From assembly GCF_000428765.1 (NCBI RefSeq), contig NZ_AUAO01000001.1:310001-374000 (forward strand): DNA of 64,000 nt, written 5' to 3'. The position numbers and the translations under genes were made by a program. Source of the stretch: Brevundimonas aveniformis DSM 17977. GTDB lineage: Bacteria > Pseudomonadota > Alphaproteobacteria > Caulobacterales > Caulobacteraceae. The notes beneath the pieces were generated by a model, which saw only the letters and a program-made list of their open reading frames with translations, made no database searches and was not told the origin of the DNA. This document shows positions 1 to 7,471 of this stretch, piece after piece. Position 1 is the first letter of the stretch, and each line of letters opens with the position of its first letter.

Positions 1-97
1 ACCATGGTCGGCGCTATCGGGAGACGGGCTCCCGAACGCTCCACGGACAAGCCTCAAGGCCAACGCCGCACGCGGGCCCAAGGATACGGTATCGAAG

Positions 98-847
98 ATG
101 AGAGACTTCAAGGGCATGAAACGCCAGCGCAACCGCAACCGGCGGTCGGGCGGCGGAGGCCAGGGCGGTCAGAACAACAACCCCAATCGGTCGCTCGATT
201 CGACAGGCCCCGAGGGCATCAAGGTCCGCGGCAATGCCCAGACCGTCTATGAGCGGTATCAGCAGCTGGCGCGCGATGCGACGTCGTCGGGTGACCGGAT
301 TCTGGCGGAAAACTACCTCCAGCACGCCGAGCACTATTTCCGCCTTCTGCGCATCATGCAGCCCAATCGCCCCGTGGCCGAGATCGCCGCGCGCGACGGT
401 CTGAATCAGGGCTTCGACATCGATTTCGAAGACGAGTCCGGCACCCAGTTCGCCCAGGTCCAGCCGCAACTCGAAGCCCGCGAAGACGGCCAGGCTCAGC
501 CGGCAAACGGTGACGGCGATACCGCCGCCCAGGACGAGCGACGCGCCGAAGGCGACAGTCAGCAAAGCCGCCGTGAATCCCGCCGCGAACGCTATGAGCG
601 CCGCCGCCAGGAGCGCAAGACGGACGATCAGGCCGAAGGCGCATCTGACGCCGACGCCGGCGCGTCGGACCCGCTGGCAGTCATCGAGCCCAAGGCCGAC
701 GAGGCCGGCGACGACAACCACATGCCGAGCTTCCTGACCCGCCCGACGCCGGTCACCGCTGCGGACGAAGGGGCCCTTGAGGCCCCCGCTCGCAAGCCAC
801 GCACGCGCCGTCCCCGCGCGACGGAAACCACCGACGGCGAAGCCTGA
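98..847 (+). CDS. DUF4167 domain protein
   Basis: Conserved alphaproteobacterial protein of 249 residues with no assigned function that I know of. The N-terminus is very basic (KRQRNRNRR, about residues 8-16) followed by Gly/Asn-rich sequence. A compact conserved domain spans about residues 30-95 (NAQTVYERYQQLARDA, then a helix pair with NYLQHAEHYFRLL). The C-terminal half is low-complexity, acidic and then Arg-rich (about residues 145-170), which looks disordered. The basic head suggests nucleic-acid binding, but that is inference. A second in-frame ATG at 116 gives the often-seen MKRQR start; I keep the upstream one because MRDFKG also looks conserved. It precedes ccmC by 26 bases. Bases 1-97 hold no gene I can support. 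Confidence 0.85.
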   Translation: MRDFKGMKRQRNRNRRSGGGGQGGQNNNPNRSLDSTGPEGIKVRGNAQTVYERYQQLARDATSSGDRILAENYLQHAEHYFRLLRIMQPNRPVAEIAARDGLNQGFDIDFEDESGTQFAQVQPQLEAREDGQAQPANGDGDTAAQDERRAEGDSQQSRRESRRERYERRRQERKTDDQAEGASDADAGASDPLAVIEPKADEAGDDNHMPSFLTRPTPVTAADEGALEAPARKPRTRRPRATETTDGEA

Positions 848-873
848 TCGGGCTGAGCTGAGGAGCACCAATC

Positions 874-1593
874 GTGTGGGGCCTGGCCAATCCTGATCGC
901 TTCATGCGCCTGACCCGAGGCTGGGGTGCAGGTCTGGGCCTTCTGGCGGCCTTGCTGATCGGTGCCGGTTTGTGGATGGGGTTCACCGCTCCTGAGGACT
1001 ACCAGCAGGGCGACACCGTCCGCATCATGTTCATCCATGTGCCGGCCGCCTGGGTCTCGCTGGCGGCCTATGTCGCCCTGGGGGCCGCCAGTTTTGCGGC
1101 CCTGGTCTGGCGTCATCCGCTGGCCGATGCCGCGGCCAAGGTCTGTGCGCCGATCGGGGCGGTGTTTACCGTCCTGGCCCTGGCGACAGGCTCCCTCTGG
1201 GGCAAGCCGATGTGGGGCACCTGGTGGGTTTGGGATGCACGCCTGACGTCTGTGGTTGTGCTGCTGCTCTTCTATCTGGGCGTCATGGCCCTGAGAGCTT
1301 CCATCGATGACGAGGGCCGCGCAGGTCGCGCCGCCGCCGTGCTGGCGCTGGTGGGCCTGGTCAATCTGCCGATCATCAAGTTCTCGGTCGACTGGTGGTC
1401 GACGCTGCACCAGCCGGCGTCGGTATTCCGGGGTGACGGTCCGACCATGACGGCCGACTACCTCTGGCCGCTGGGCCTGATGGGCCTAGGCTATTCGCTG
1501 TTGTTCGCGGCCCTGTGGATTCTGGCCATCCGAACCGAGGTTCGTCAGCGCCGGATCACGGCCCTGATGCTGCGACAGGCTCGGGGAGGCTAG
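874..1593 (+). CDS. ccmC: Heme exporter CcmC
   Basis: Inner-membrane heme-handling protein of cytochrome c maturation system I, which loads heme onto the CcmE chaperone. It has 239 residues, the family's usual size, with about six transmembrane segments. The WWD signature (WGTWWVWD, residues 114-121) lies in a periplasmic loop, and the flanking heme-ligand histidines are visible at about H55 (FIHVPAAW) and H179 (STLHQP). The start is GTG, set by an AGGAG ribosome site at 861-865. The gene leads a tight run with ccmD and ccmG. Genes ccmA and ccmB are not immediately upstream. Confidence 0.95.
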   Translation: MWGLANPDRFMRLTRGWGAGLGLLAALLIGAGLWMGFTAPEDYQQGDTVRIMFIHVPAAWVSLAAYVALGAASFAALVWRHPLADAAAKVCAPIGAVFTVLALATGSLWGKPMWGTWWVWDARLTSVVVLLLFYLGVMALRASIDDEGRAGRAAAVLALVGLVNLPIIKFSVDWWSTLHQPASVFRGDGPTMTADYLWPLGLMGLGYSLLFAALWILAIRTEVRQRRITALMLRQARGG

Positions 1594-1594
1594 G

Positions 1595-1744
1595 ATGCTC
1601 GATCTGGACATGAGCCCCTATGGTCCCTTCGTCTGGGGGGCCTATGCGCTGAGCGCGATCGCCCTGATCGGCCTGAGCGCCGTTATCGTGCAGCGGGCAC
1701 GGTCCGTTGCGGCCCGACTGGCAAGGTTGGAAGCCGATACGTGA
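1595..1744 (+). CDS. ccmD: Heme exporter subunit CcmD
   Basis: Small membrane protein of 49 residues that in system I stabilises the CcmABC-CcmE complex and helps release holo-CcmE. The N-terminal MSPYGPFVWGAYALS stretch, a single hydrophobic helix (about residues 16-33) and a basic cytoplasmic tail (QRARSVAARLARLE) match CcmD. The ATG lies one base after the ccmC stop, with GGGGAGG just upstream inside ccmC. The stop overlaps the GTG start of ccmG by four bases (GTGA). Identification rests on position plus this pattern, since the protein is too short for strong motifs. Confidence 0.9.
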   Translation: MLDLDMSPYGPFVWGAYALSAIALIGLSAVIVQRARSVAARLARLEADT

Positions 1745-2277
1745 CACTTCGAACCTCGCTGATCATCCTCGGTGGCCTGTTTGTCGCTGCGCTGGCCTAC
1801 AAGGCCTGGAACGATCGGCAATTGTCGCCCGAACCTCCACAGATCGAAGCTGGCCAGCGCCTTTCGAATGATGTGCAGGTGGTCCCCCTGGCGGGCGGTG
1901 ATCCCCGCCCCCTGTCTGACGAGGTCATCGGCCCGACCGTCATCAACTTCTTCGCCAGCTGGTGCGCGCCCTGCCGGGCGGAGAATGCGGTACTGCTTCA
2001 GCTCCAGAGGGAGGGGGTCAGGATTGTCGGCGTGGCGGTGCGCGATCAACCGCCGGCGACCCAGGCCTTTTTGAGCGAACTCGGGGATCCCTTTTTCCGA
2101 ACCATGACCGACGCCTCAGGCGAAGCCATGACCGCCCTCGGCCTTGGAGCAGACTTGCCACAAACCCTGGTGATCTCGCAGGATGGGGAGATCCTGTACC
2201 GCCACGCCGGGCCACTGGTCGGGACCGACGGTGACGCCGCCGTCGCTGAAATTCGCGATCTGGCCGGGCCGCGTTAA
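1741..2277 (+). CDS. ccmG: Thiol:disulfide interchange protein CcmG/DsbE
   Basis: Membrane-anchored periplasmic thioredoxin-like protein that keeps apocytochrome c cysteines reduced for heme attachment. It has 178 residues: one N-terminal anchor helix (about 5-20), then a thioredoxin fold with active site WCAPC at residues 74-78 and the cis-proline region DLPQTLVI near 140. The GTG start overlaps the ccmD stop by four bases. It is the last recognisable ccm gene of the run. The usual family length is 175-185. Confidence 0.93.
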   Translation: MTLRTSLIILGGLFVAALAYKAWNDRQLSPEPPQIEAGQRLSNDVQVVPLAGGDPRPLSDEVIGPTVINFFASWCAPCRAENAVLLQLQREGVRIVGVAVRDQPPATQAFLSELGDPFFRTMTDASGEAMTALGLGADLPQTLVISQDGEILYRHAGPLVGTDGDAAVAEIRDLAGPR

Positions 2278-2311
2278 CCCTTTTTAGCCAGACCCTGTTA
2301 ACCATCGGCGC

Positions 2312-2584
2312 ATGACCACGCCGATCCGCCCCGGCCCCATGACGGCCCCACCTGCACCGACGTCGCGTAGCCCGCAGGCCCTGGCGGCCCAGCGCGCCTT
2401 CTTCCAGGCCGCGATGGATCGTGCGTCTGGGGCCACGACGCCTTCAGCCCCGGTCAAGCCCCAGGCGGCAATGGCGACCCCCCCCTCCACGCCGACCGCC
2501 CGTGCGCAAACGGCTGCCGCGTCGCCGATCGAGAGCCCTGAGCCCGTGTCGCGCCCGGGGCGTTATCTCGATATCCGCGTCTAG
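2312..2584 (+). CDS. Small protein of unknown function
   Basis: A 90-residue protein I do not recognise. It is rich in Ala, Pro and Thr, with a short helix-like part (PQALAAQRAFFQAAMDRA, about residues 22-39), a Pro/Ala linker, and an ending RPGRYLDIRV that looks like a conserved tail. There is no signal peptide or membrane helix. Its stop shares the CTAG at 2581-2584 with the opposing MarR gene. A TTAACCAT motif sits seven bases before the ATG. Sound codon use and the clean fit between ccmG and marR support a real gene. Function is unknown. Confidence 0.6.
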   Translation: MTTPIRPGPMTAPPAPTSRSPQALAAQRAFFQAAMDRASGATTPSAPVKPQAAMATPPSTPTARAQTAAASPIESPEPVSRPGRYLDIRV

Positions 2585-3066
2585 ACGTTCTTGCGCGGCT
2601 TGGCCTTGGCCGCCGGCGCATCCGCGACCTTGTTCAAGAGCTTCACAAACGCCTCGCGCTTGGGCTTGGACAACAGGGCCAGAATGCGCTTGTCCGCCGC
2701 GCGCACCCGCGGACGTGCCGCCTCCAGGGCGGCCTGGCCGGTCGGGGTCAGGCGAATCGTCTTGGCGCGTCCATCGCGGTCTGAACGCGACCGTTCCAGC
2801 ATACCTTTGTCGATCAACCGCGCCGCCAGGTCGGCCAGGGTGGATCGGTCGATACCGGTCAGATTGACCAGGTCGGTTTGCGACGGCTGGTCCGTCGATG
2901 CAACCGCCGCCAACAGGGCATATTGGCGCTGCGTCAGCAGGTCCGCGCCCATCTCCTCGGCATAGATGCCGGCCGCGCGCTGAAGAACCCGATGCAACAG
3001 ATGGCTCGGCGATTCCGTCAGATCGAACGGGGCCTTGCCGTCCTTCTTGTTCTCCGACTTGGCCAT
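2581..3066 (-). CDS. MarR-family transcriptional regulator
   Basis: A 161-residue winged-helix regulator of the MarR family, which usually binds as a dimer to palindromes and responds to small phenolic ligands or redox. The recognition-helix region reads SQTDLVNLTGIDRSTLADLAARLIDKGML, followed by the wing RSRSDRDGRAKTIRLTPTG (about residues 80-125), which is diagnostic. The N-terminus is Lys-rich and the C-terminus ends in an Ala/Lys-rich tail. It lies 92 bases downstream of yciB on the same strand. I saw no clear operator palindrome in that gap, so the target is unknown. Confidence 0.9.
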   Translation of the reverse strand: MAKSENKKDGKAPFDLTESPSHLLHRVLQRAAGIYAEEMGADLLTQRQYALLAAVASTDQPSQTDLVNLTGIDRSTLADLAARLIDKGMLERSRSDRDGRAKTIRLTPTGQAALEAARPRVRAADKRILALLSKPKREAFVKLLNKVADAPAAKAKPRKNV

Positions 3067-3158
3067 GCCAGACGCTCCGTTCCCTGCCTATCGCCGAAGG
3101 TGTGCCACGGACGTTGGACTTCCCGACGACAGGTCGATGTCAGCTGCGTGACGGACGC

Positions 3159-3848
3159 CTAGCTGTTGGTGGAGGCGGGCTCGTCATCCGTCGGCTCTCC
3201 GACCCCATCCGTCGCCAGATTACGGAAGATCAAAGGAAGATTGGCAAGCCCGAAGATCGACGACGCAATCCACAGCACGCCTCGGAAGCTCACCCAGACA
3301 TCGGCTGGATCGATGTGGCCCATGCCGAGCTGCTGCACCGACCAGCCGACCAGCGCCTCGGAGCGAACCAGCTCATTGACCACCGCCACACACGCGAAAA
3401 AGATGCCGTAGCGGATCGTCAGAATGTTCCAGGCCCGATCCGCGATCGGAATGAAATCTCCTAGCAGCGCCTTGAGGGGCTGTTTGCCCATCATCCGCCC
3501 ACCGATCAGTGCGACGGCCAGGCTGGCATTGAGAATGGTGACCTTGAGCTTCACCCACAGATCATCCTGGGTCACCAGGGTCAGCACCCCGAAGACCAGG
3601 GCAAATCCCCCGACGAGCAACGGCAATAGAGCCAGCCGCTTCTCAACCAGAAGCCCCATCACAACCCCGACGGCCGATCCGGCTACGAGAGCCCAGGTCG
3701 CATTGACCAGCGCCTCATTGCCCTCCAGCCCGCGCAGGCGGAAAAACAGGAAGGTCAGGGCAAAGGCCAGCAATCCACCAAAGTCGACCCAATGTCTGAT
3801 CGAGCTCCCCTTGCGCTCCGGTAGGACGGGAGGCGTCTCTTCGCTCAT
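3159..3848 (-). CDS. yciB: Septation protein A / YciB inner-membrane protein
   Basis: Polytopic inner-membrane protein of the YciB/IspZ family (229 residues, about five or six membrane segments). The family links cell-envelope synthesis with the division and elongation machinery, although its biochemical activity is unclear. Family signatures include GRMMGKQPLKALLGD and RAWNILTIRYGIFF (about residues 118-150). Unusual hydrophilic tails are present at both ends. The start overlaps the ftsY stop by four bases, so the two are probably translationally coupled. The ftsY-yciB pairing is common in alphaproteobacteria. Confidence 0.9.
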   Translation of the reverse strand: MSEETPPVLPERKGSSIRHWVDFGGLLAFALTFLFFRLRGLEGNEALVNATWALVAGSAVGVVMGLLVEKRLALLPLLVGGFALVFGVLTLVTQDDLWVKLKVTILNASLAVALIGGRMMGKQPLKALLGDFIPIADRAWNILTIRYGIFFACVAVVNELVRSEALVGWSVQQLGMGHIDPADVWVSFRGVLWIASSIFGLANLPLIFRNLATDGVGEPTDDEPASTNS

Positions 3849-4798
3849 GCAGCCGGCTCCTCTTTCAGACCGACCAGAGAACGAGCGAAAGCCCGCGCGT
3901 CGAACGGCTGCAGGTCATCAATACCTTCGCCCACGCCGATCAGCTTGATCGGGGCGTCTGACGCCTGGGCCACCGGAACCAGCACCCCGCCGCGCGCGGT
4001 GCCGTCCAGTTTCGTCATCACGATGCCGGAGACATAGGCCGTGCGCCCGAAAATCTTTTCCTGCTCCAGAGCGTTTCGGCCCACGGTGGCATCCAGCACC
4101 AGCAGGGTTTCGTGCGGGGCGTCGGGGTCGACCTTTTTCAGCACCCGCACGACCTTCAGCAGTTCGTCCATCAGGGCCTGTTTGTTCTGAAGCCGCCCGG
4201 CGGTGTCGATCAGCACCACATCAAACCCTTCCGCCTTCGCCTTGGTGTAGGCGTCGAAGGCCAGACCGGCGGCATCCGCGCCCTGACGACGGCTTTCGAA
4301 ATAGGCTCCGGCGCGTTCGGACCAGACCTTGAGCTGTTCGACCGCCGCCGCGCGATAGGTGTCACCGGCGACGACCATCACTTTCGCCCCCTCGCGGGTC
4401 AGGCTGGCGGCAATCTTGCCCAGCGTCGTCGTCTTGCCCGAGCCGTTGACGCCGACAAAGAGCACCACGTACGGCTTGGGCCCCGACAGCGGATCAAAGG
4501 TGTCCTGGCGTGGCAAGAGTTCCGCCGCGACCGCCTCGGCCAGAGCCGTGCGCACCTCGGTTTCGTCAGACGCCTTGCCGAAGCGCAGCTCGCCGAACCG
4601 CTCGGCGATCCGCGCCGCCGCCGCCGGCCCCAGGTCGGCCGCGATCAGCTCTTCTTCCAGCTCTTCGAGTTGGGCGCGGGTCAGCGGTTCTTTCGTCGCA
4701 AACACCTGGACGACCTGTTCGGTCATCTGCTTGGAGGACTTGTTCAGCCCCTCGGTGAGCTTGGAAAACCAGCCGCCGGACTTTTTGCCGCCGAACAT
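3845..4798 (-). CDS. ftsY: Signal recognition particle receptor FtsY
   Basis: SRP receptor GTPase that docks ribosome-nascent-chain/SRP complexes at the membrane translocon. It has 317 residues: a short N-terminal extension with an amphipathic stretch (GGWFSKLTEGLNKSSKQ), the N domain, and the G domain with P-loop GVNGSGKTTT (116-125), DTAGR (198-202) and TKLDG (262-266). The acidic A domain of enteric FtsY is absent, as is usual in alphaproteobacteria. It lies between adenosine kinase (two-base gap) and yciB (four-base overlap). Confidence 0.97.
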   Translation of the reverse strand: MFGGKKSGGWFSKLTEGLNKSSKQMTEQVVQVFATKEPLTRAQLEELEEELIAADLGPAAAARIAERFGELRFGKASDETEVRTALAEAVAAELLPRQDTFDPLSGPKPYVVLFVGVNGSGKTTTLGKIAASLTREGAKVMVVAGDTYRAAAVEQLKVWSERAGAYFESRRQGADAAGLAFDAYTKAKAEGFDVVLIDTAGRLQNKQALMDELLKVVRVLKKVDPDAPHETLLVLDATVGRNALEQEKIFGRTAYVSGIVMTKLDGTARGGVLVPVAQASDAPIKLIGVGEGIDDLQPFDARAFARSLVGLKEEPAA

Positions 4799-4800
4799 GC

Positions 4801-5796
4801 TCAGATCAGTCCTTCCGCCTCAGCGAGTGCCCGCAGCGACACTTGGGGGCGCGGCCCCCAGTGCGCAATCACTTCCGCCGCCGCCACCGAGCCGAGCTTG
4901 CCACAGGTTTCAAGCGGCCAGCCGCGCGCCAGACCCAGCAGGAAGCCCGCCGCATACTGGTCACCGGCCCCTGTCGTATCCACGACCTTGCCGACCGGAT
5001 ACGCCGCGATTTCGATTCGCTCGTCGCCCGAGACAACGACGGAGCCCTTCTCGCTGCGGGTCACCGCCGCCGTGTCGACGATGGCGCGCAGCTCGCTCAG
5101 CGCCGCCTCAAAATCCGTCAACTGGAACAGGCTGAGTAGCTCAGCCTCATTGGCCAGGACAATGTCACATGACGTCTCGATGAAGGCGCGCAGTTCATCG
5201 CGCCAGCGGTCGACGACAAAGGTGTCGGACAGCGTGACCGCCACCCGACGACCCGCCGCATGGGCGACGTCCGCTGCACGTTCAAAGGCCGCGCGCGCGT
5301 CGGACGGGTCGAACAGATAGCCTTCCAGATAGAGGATCTCCGACGCCTCAACGACGTCGCCGTCGATATCATCCGGCGTCAGCTGATTGGCGGCCCCCAG
5401 AAAGGTCGACATCGTGCGCTGGCCGTCCTCGGTGACATTGATCAGCGACCGCCCCGTCGCCGCTCCGCCGATCAGTTCGGGCGTATCGAACACGGCACCG
5501 ATCGCCCGCATATCAGTCCGATAGACTGACCCCAGGTCGTCGTTTGCAACCTTGCCGATATAGGCCGCGCGTCCCCCAAAGGAGGCGGCACCGGCGATGG
5601 TGTTTCCGGCGGACCCGCCCGAGGCCTCCATGCCCGTCGCCATGGCATCGTACAGACTGACGGCACGGGCCTCATCGATCAGCATCATGCCGCCCTTGCT
5701 GAGCCCTTCGCGAGCGAGAAAGGCGTCGTCACAGGGCGCAATCACATCAACGATAGCGTTGCCGACGGCGCAAATATCGAAACGGGTCTGGGTCAT
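4801..5796 (-). CDS. Adenosine kinase (PfkB/ribokinase family)
   Basis: Sugar/nucleoside kinase of 331 residues that most likely phosphorylates adenosine to AMP. The family N-terminal glycine motif (GGSAGNT, about 60-66) and the C-terminal PfkB signature DTTGAGDQYAAGF (273-285, catalytic Asp at 279) are clear. The start DICAVGNAIVDVIA is typical of bacterial adenosine kinases annotated in alphaproteobacteria. Exact substrate specificity cannot be read from sequence. It is the first gene of the run leading into ftsY and is divergent from the ATP-grasp gene. A GCTATC element lies eight bases before its start, so its mRNA leader may be very short. Confidence 0.88.
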   Translation of the reverse strand: MTQTRFDICAVGNAIVDVIAPCDDAFLAREGLSKGGMMLIDEARAVSLYDAMATGMEASGGSAGNTIAGAASFGGRAAYIGKVANDDLGSVYRTDMRAIGAVFDTPELIGGAATGRSLINVTEDGQRTMSTFLGAANQLTPDDIDGDVVEASEILYLEGYLFDPSDARAAFERAADVAHAAGRRVAVTLSDTFVVDRWRDELRAFIETSCDIVLANEAELLSLFQLTDFEAALSELRAIVDTAAVTRSEKGSVVVSGDERIEIAAYPVGKVVDTTGAGDQYAAGFLLGLARGWPLETCGKLGSVAAAEVIAHWGPRPQVSLRALAEAEGLI

Positions 5797-5841
5797 GTCG
5801 GGGCGATAGCCTGTCTTGGGGTCCGGCGCTAGAAGGCGTCC

Positions 5842-6705
5842 ATGACCGCTCAGCTCTGCATTCTCACGCCCGACCCCGATGACGAGGCCGCTACAGGCCG
5901 CTGGACCGAGGTGTTCGCCCGCATGGCCGCGCCGCTCCAGGCGCTCGGTGCGACCGTCGAGCCGCGTCCCTGGGTGGATGCCGGCGACCTCTCAGGCTTT
6001 GATCTCGTGCTGGCTCTGATGGTGTGGGGCAACTATCGCGCCGTGGATCGCTGGCTGGCTGCCGTCGCGGCCTGGGACGCGCAAGGTATCCGTCTGCACA
6101 ATCCCGCCTCAGTCCTGACCTGGAACGTCGACAAGATTTATCTGCAACGCCTGGCCCAGGCCGGCGCGCCGGTGCTGCCGACCGCCTGGCTCGACCGCGG
6201 TGATCCCGAACTGGCCGAGGCCGCCCGCCAGGCCCACGGCTGGGACGAGGCGGTGGTCAAGCCCCGCCGCTCGGGCGGCTCCTACCGCACCGAGCGGCTT
6301 CGGTCGGGTGCCCCCGCGAACTTCGAGCCCTTCGACAGCCCGGCCATGCTCCAGCCGTTCCTGCCGGCGGTCGGCACGACGGGGGAAACCTCGCTGATCT
6401 TTTTCAACGGCGTCTTCAGCCACGCCGTCCGCAAGGTCGCCGCCGCGGGGGATTTTCGTGTCCAGCCTGACTGGGGCGGCCAAGTCAGCGCCATCAGCCC
6501 CGCCCCCGACGAGCAGGCCGCCGCCCAGGCCGCGCTCAACGCCATCGAGGAGGGTCCACTGCTCTACGCCCGCATCGACCTCGTTCGCGACCGCGACGGT
6601 CGACCGGTGGTGATGGAGCTGGAACTGCTCGAGCCCGACCTTTACCTCGGCGAGGAAGACGGCGCTCAGGCGCGCTTCGCGCGCGCCGTGCTGGATCGCG
6701 TCTGA
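5842..6705 (+). CDS. ATP-grasp enzyme of unknown substrate
   Basis: A 287-residue protein with the ATP-grasp fold, a family that ligates a carboxylate to an amine or thiol through an acyl-phosphate. Visible parts are a pre-grasp domain (about 1-95, with LVLALMVWGNYRA), ATP-binding strands (TWNVDKIYLQRL, then EAVVKPRRSGGSYRTERL at about 135-152), and the metal-binding end (LLYARIDLVRD...VVMELELLEPDLYL, about 240-270). The closest family I can think of is the RimK/glutathione-synthase-like group that includes cycloserine-synthesis DcsG. No biosynthetic partners are adjacent. Its 3' end runs 40 bases into the opposing nth gene. GAAGG five bases before the ATG is a possible ribosome site. Confidence 0.8.
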   Translation: MTAQLCILTPDPDDEAATGRWTEVFARMAAPLQALGATVEPRPWVDAGDLSGFDLVLALMVWGNYRAVDRWLAAVAAWDAQGIRLHNPASVLTWNVDKIYLQRLAQAGAPVLPTAWLDRGDPELAEAARQAHGWDEAVVKPRRSGGSYRTERLRSGAPANFEPFDSPAMLQPFLPAVGTTGETSLIFFNGVFSHAVRKVAAAGDFRVQPDWGGQVSAISPAPDEQAAAQAALNAIEEGPLLYARIDLVRDRDGRPVVMELELLEPDLYLGEEDGAQARFARAVLDRV

Positions 6706-7367
6706 TCGGTCTCGATCCCCGCCCGCGATGGGCAGATATCATTGAGCACACAGCCGGCGCAGTTCGGCTTTCGGGCCGTACAGACATAGCGACCGTGCAG
6801 GATCAGCCAGTGGTGCGCCTTGGGCAGCCATTCGGCCGGCACGACCCGATGCAACTGGTCCTCCACCTTGTCGGGCGTCTTGGCGTTGGCTAGCCCCAGC
6901 CGGTGCGAGACGCGGAACACATGGGTGTCTACGGCAATGGCCGGCTCGATCTCCAGCTCGTTCAGCACGACCGAGGCCGTCTTGCGCCCGACGCCCGGCA
7001 AGGCCTGAAGCTCGGCGCGCGTCAGCGGAACCTCGCCACCGTGTTGCTCGACCAGGACGCGGCTCATCGCCACCAGGTTTTTCGCCTTGTTCCGGTACAG
7101 GCCAATCGAGGAGATGTACGGGATCACGCCCGCCTCCCCCAGCGCCAGGATCGCCGCCGGCGTATTGGCCATGGCGAACAGCTTGGTCGTCGCCTTGTTG
7201 ACCCCCACGTCGGTCGCCTGGGCCGACAGGGCCACGGCACTGACCAGCTCGAACGGCGTGGACCAGTTCAGCTCGGTCTTGGGCTCCGGCATCCCGCGCG
7301 CCAGGCGCGCGAACACCTCATCGACATAGGCTTCATCAGGGGGCCAGCGGCGTTTCATCGGGTGCAT
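6666..7367 (-). CDS. nth: Endonuclease III
   Basis: Base-excision-repair DNA glycosylase/AP lyase that removes oxidised pyrimidines. The helix-hairpin-helix LPGVGRKTASVVL carries the catalytic lysine. The catalytic aspartate is in VDTHVFRV. The [4Fe-4S] cluster cysteines follow C-X6-C-X2-C-X5-C (CTARKPNCAGCVLNDIC). I chose the ATG at 7367 (MHPMKRR) because AGGTGTGAG lies directly upstream; the ATG at 7358 is the alternative. The C-terminal tail after the cluster is longer than usual and overlaps the ATP-grasp gene tail by 40 bases. Confidence 0.95.
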   Translation of the reverse strand: MHPMKRRWPPDEAYVDEVFARLARGMPEPKTELNWSTPFELVSAVALSAQATDVGVNKATTKLFAMANTPAAILALGEAGVIPYISSIGLYRNKAKNLVAMSRVLVEQHGGEVPLTRAELQALPGVGRKTASVVLNELEIEPAIAVDTHVFRVSHRLGLANAKTPDKVEDQLHRVVPAEWLPKAHHWLILHGRYVCTARKPNCAGCVLNDICPSRAGIETDQTRSSTARAKRA

Positions 7368-7412
7368 CTCACACCTGAAACCAACCGTGTTTGATCCGCA
7401 TTGCAAGCCATC

Positions 7413-7440
7413 TTGATTATTGGACGATATCGTCTATTTA
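7413..7440 (+). promoter_or_regulatory. emrAB promoter with TetR-type operator
   Basis: A sigma70-like promoter, TTGATT (7413-7418), 16 bases, TATTTA (7435-7440), lies ahead of emrA. A perfect 12-base palindrome GACGATATCGTC fills 7423-7434, exactly the spacer between the two hexamers. This is the classic position for a repressor operator. The TetR gene closing the same operon is the obvious candidate to bind it. Binding is inferred, not shown. Confidence 0.6.
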
Positions 7441-7471
7441 ACGCGCTCCCACCCAATCGGACCCGTGCGCC

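Noticed and set aside
18..34. Stem CGGGAG-ACGGG-CTCCCG at the left edge
   Set aside because: Only six base pairs and no T-run, so I do not call it a terminator.
14..871. 285-codon minus-strand open frame
   Set aside because: Antisense to the DUF4167 gene in GC-rich DNA; low-complexity Leu/Ala/Arg content and no family motifs.
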